Assembly: GCA_947627725.1 (NCBI GenBank)
Contig: CANQXE010000009.1
Location: forward strand, 19,722-83,721
Source of the DNA: an uncultured Clostridia bacterium
GTDB lineage: Bacteria > Bacillota > Clostridia > Oscillospirales > Acutalibacteraceae
Direction of reading: 5' to 3'
Length of the DNA stretch: 64,000 bases
Of this stretch, positions 63,658 through 64,000 are shown piece after piece. The notes beneath the pieces were generated by a model. It saw only the letters and a list, made by a program, of their open reading frames with translations, did not search any database and had not been told where the DNA came from. Every line of letters starts with the position of its first letter. Position 1 is the first letter of the stretch. The position numbers and the translations under genes are program-made.

Positions 63658-63835
63658 GCAAGGAAGCAGCAATAGGAAAGATATTGAGGCAGTTATGTGA
63701 GTGGAAAGGAGTAAAAATATTAGAAGCCGAGGTATGCCCAGATTATATACATATGCCGGTTGAAATACCACCGAAAATATCAGTATCAAGTTTTATGGGC
63801 TACCTCAAAGGAAAAAGCAGCACAATGCTGTATTA
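63655..63835 (+). mobile_element. IS200 tnpA internal fragment
   Basis: The frame AIGKILRQLCEWKGVKILEAE, then PDYIHMPVEIPPKISVSSFMGYLKGKSS matches the middle of the TnpA at 17496 (EIIRKLCEQKGVEIIEAEA to FMGYLKGKS). The HUH motif is altered (YIHMPV instead of HIHLLV) and both ends are missing, so it is inactive. Confidence 0.8.
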
Positions 63836-63892
63836 GCAATTCAGCGAATTGAAACATAAATTGGATTATAGTCAATAAAGTGGACAAGTAAA

Positions 63893-63999
63893 ATCACGAA
63901 AAATAAAAATTTTCAATTTGATCCGGAGAAAGACCGTTGTTGTGCGAATGGGGTCTGTAAGGATTGTAAAATCCTTTGATGTAAGAAAGTAAGCTTTGT
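63893..63999 (-). CDS. IS3-family transposase OrfB, C-terminal end (partial)
   Basis: Reading leftwards from the window edge the frame gives SYIKGFYNPYRPHSHNNG then LSPDQIENFYFS and a stop. FYNPYRPH..N..LSP is the usual C-terminus of DDE transposases of IS3 type (FYN..RPHS..G..P). The element continues beyond the window; its end is near 63878, where GTGGACAAGTAAAA resembles an IS3-type terminus. Confidence 0.7.
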
Positions 64000-64000
64000 T

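Noticed and set aside
1..63999. CRISPR array or cas genes
   Set aside because: No run of regularly spaced direct repeats was seen and no Cas-like protein is encoded.

Overview
The window looks like a low-GC Gram-positive anaerobe of the Clostridia, probably Ruminococcaceae or Lachnospiraceae. The pointers are AGGAGG-type ribosome sites, a complete Rnf complex in the clostridial order C-D-G-E-A-B, an agr-type cyclic peptide system, Cna-B/thioester surface protein architecture, and Firmicute-type integrative conjugative element (ICE) genes. Species cannot be named from sequence alone.

Positions 1-29323 read as one ICE end plus cargo. The conjugation block (1-8457) has an NlpC/P60 wall hydrolase, small ICE proteins, a hairpin-rich candidate oriT, a relaxosome accessory gene, a HUH relaxase with Sel1 repeats, a TOPRIM primase-like gene and a VirD4-type coupling ATPase. 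The integration block (26498-29207) has a sigma-like regulator, a TnpW-like protein and a large serine recombinase. About 60 bp beyond the recombinase lies the 3' part of a tRNA-Asn gene with its own terminator, taken as the attachment junction. Between the two blocks sits about 18 kb of very AT-rich cargo: (a) a four-gene nucleobase/DNA-glycosylase cluster (9168-12848); (b) an agr-like quorum-sensing system with divergent operons and an Xre regulator (13628-17039); (c) an IS200 copy and a decayed relative; (d) an unusual cluster (18487-25652) with a small membrane peptide, a CYTH protein, two ABC exporter half-transporters, a stripped-down pyruvate-kinase homologue, a PF14907-like nucleotidyltransferase and a thymidylate-kinase-like P-loop protein. 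Cargo (d) is the best candidate for an undescribed biosynthetic or signalling system; cargo (a) is the second.

From 29324 to about 61040 the DNA looks chromosomal. It holds a phosphorylcholine-type operon (choline kinase/cytidylyltransferase fusion, LicC, BCCT transporter), remains of an older ICE, a GNAT, a GH78 rhamnosidase, a methyltransferase, a thioester/Cna-B adhesin, DinB and GNAT genes, and the Rnf operon with an associated two-repeat lipoprotein. ApbE, a NusG-II domain protein and a Gx-type membrane protein follow; ApbE and Rnf fit together because ApbE attaches FMN to RnfD and RnfG. Next come an Xre regulator, a promoter, a 16-codon leader ORF and a heterodimeric ABC exporter, then a FecCD/ABC/binding-protein uptake system, an S66 carboxypeptidase and a GH43-like protein.

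At 61038-61082 a second tRNA 3' fragment (tRNA-Arg, anticodon ACG, minus strand) marks another probable integration boundary. To its right are a third exporter of the same ABC family, a truncated Cys-rich gene, an IS200 fragment and the end of an IS3-family transposase.
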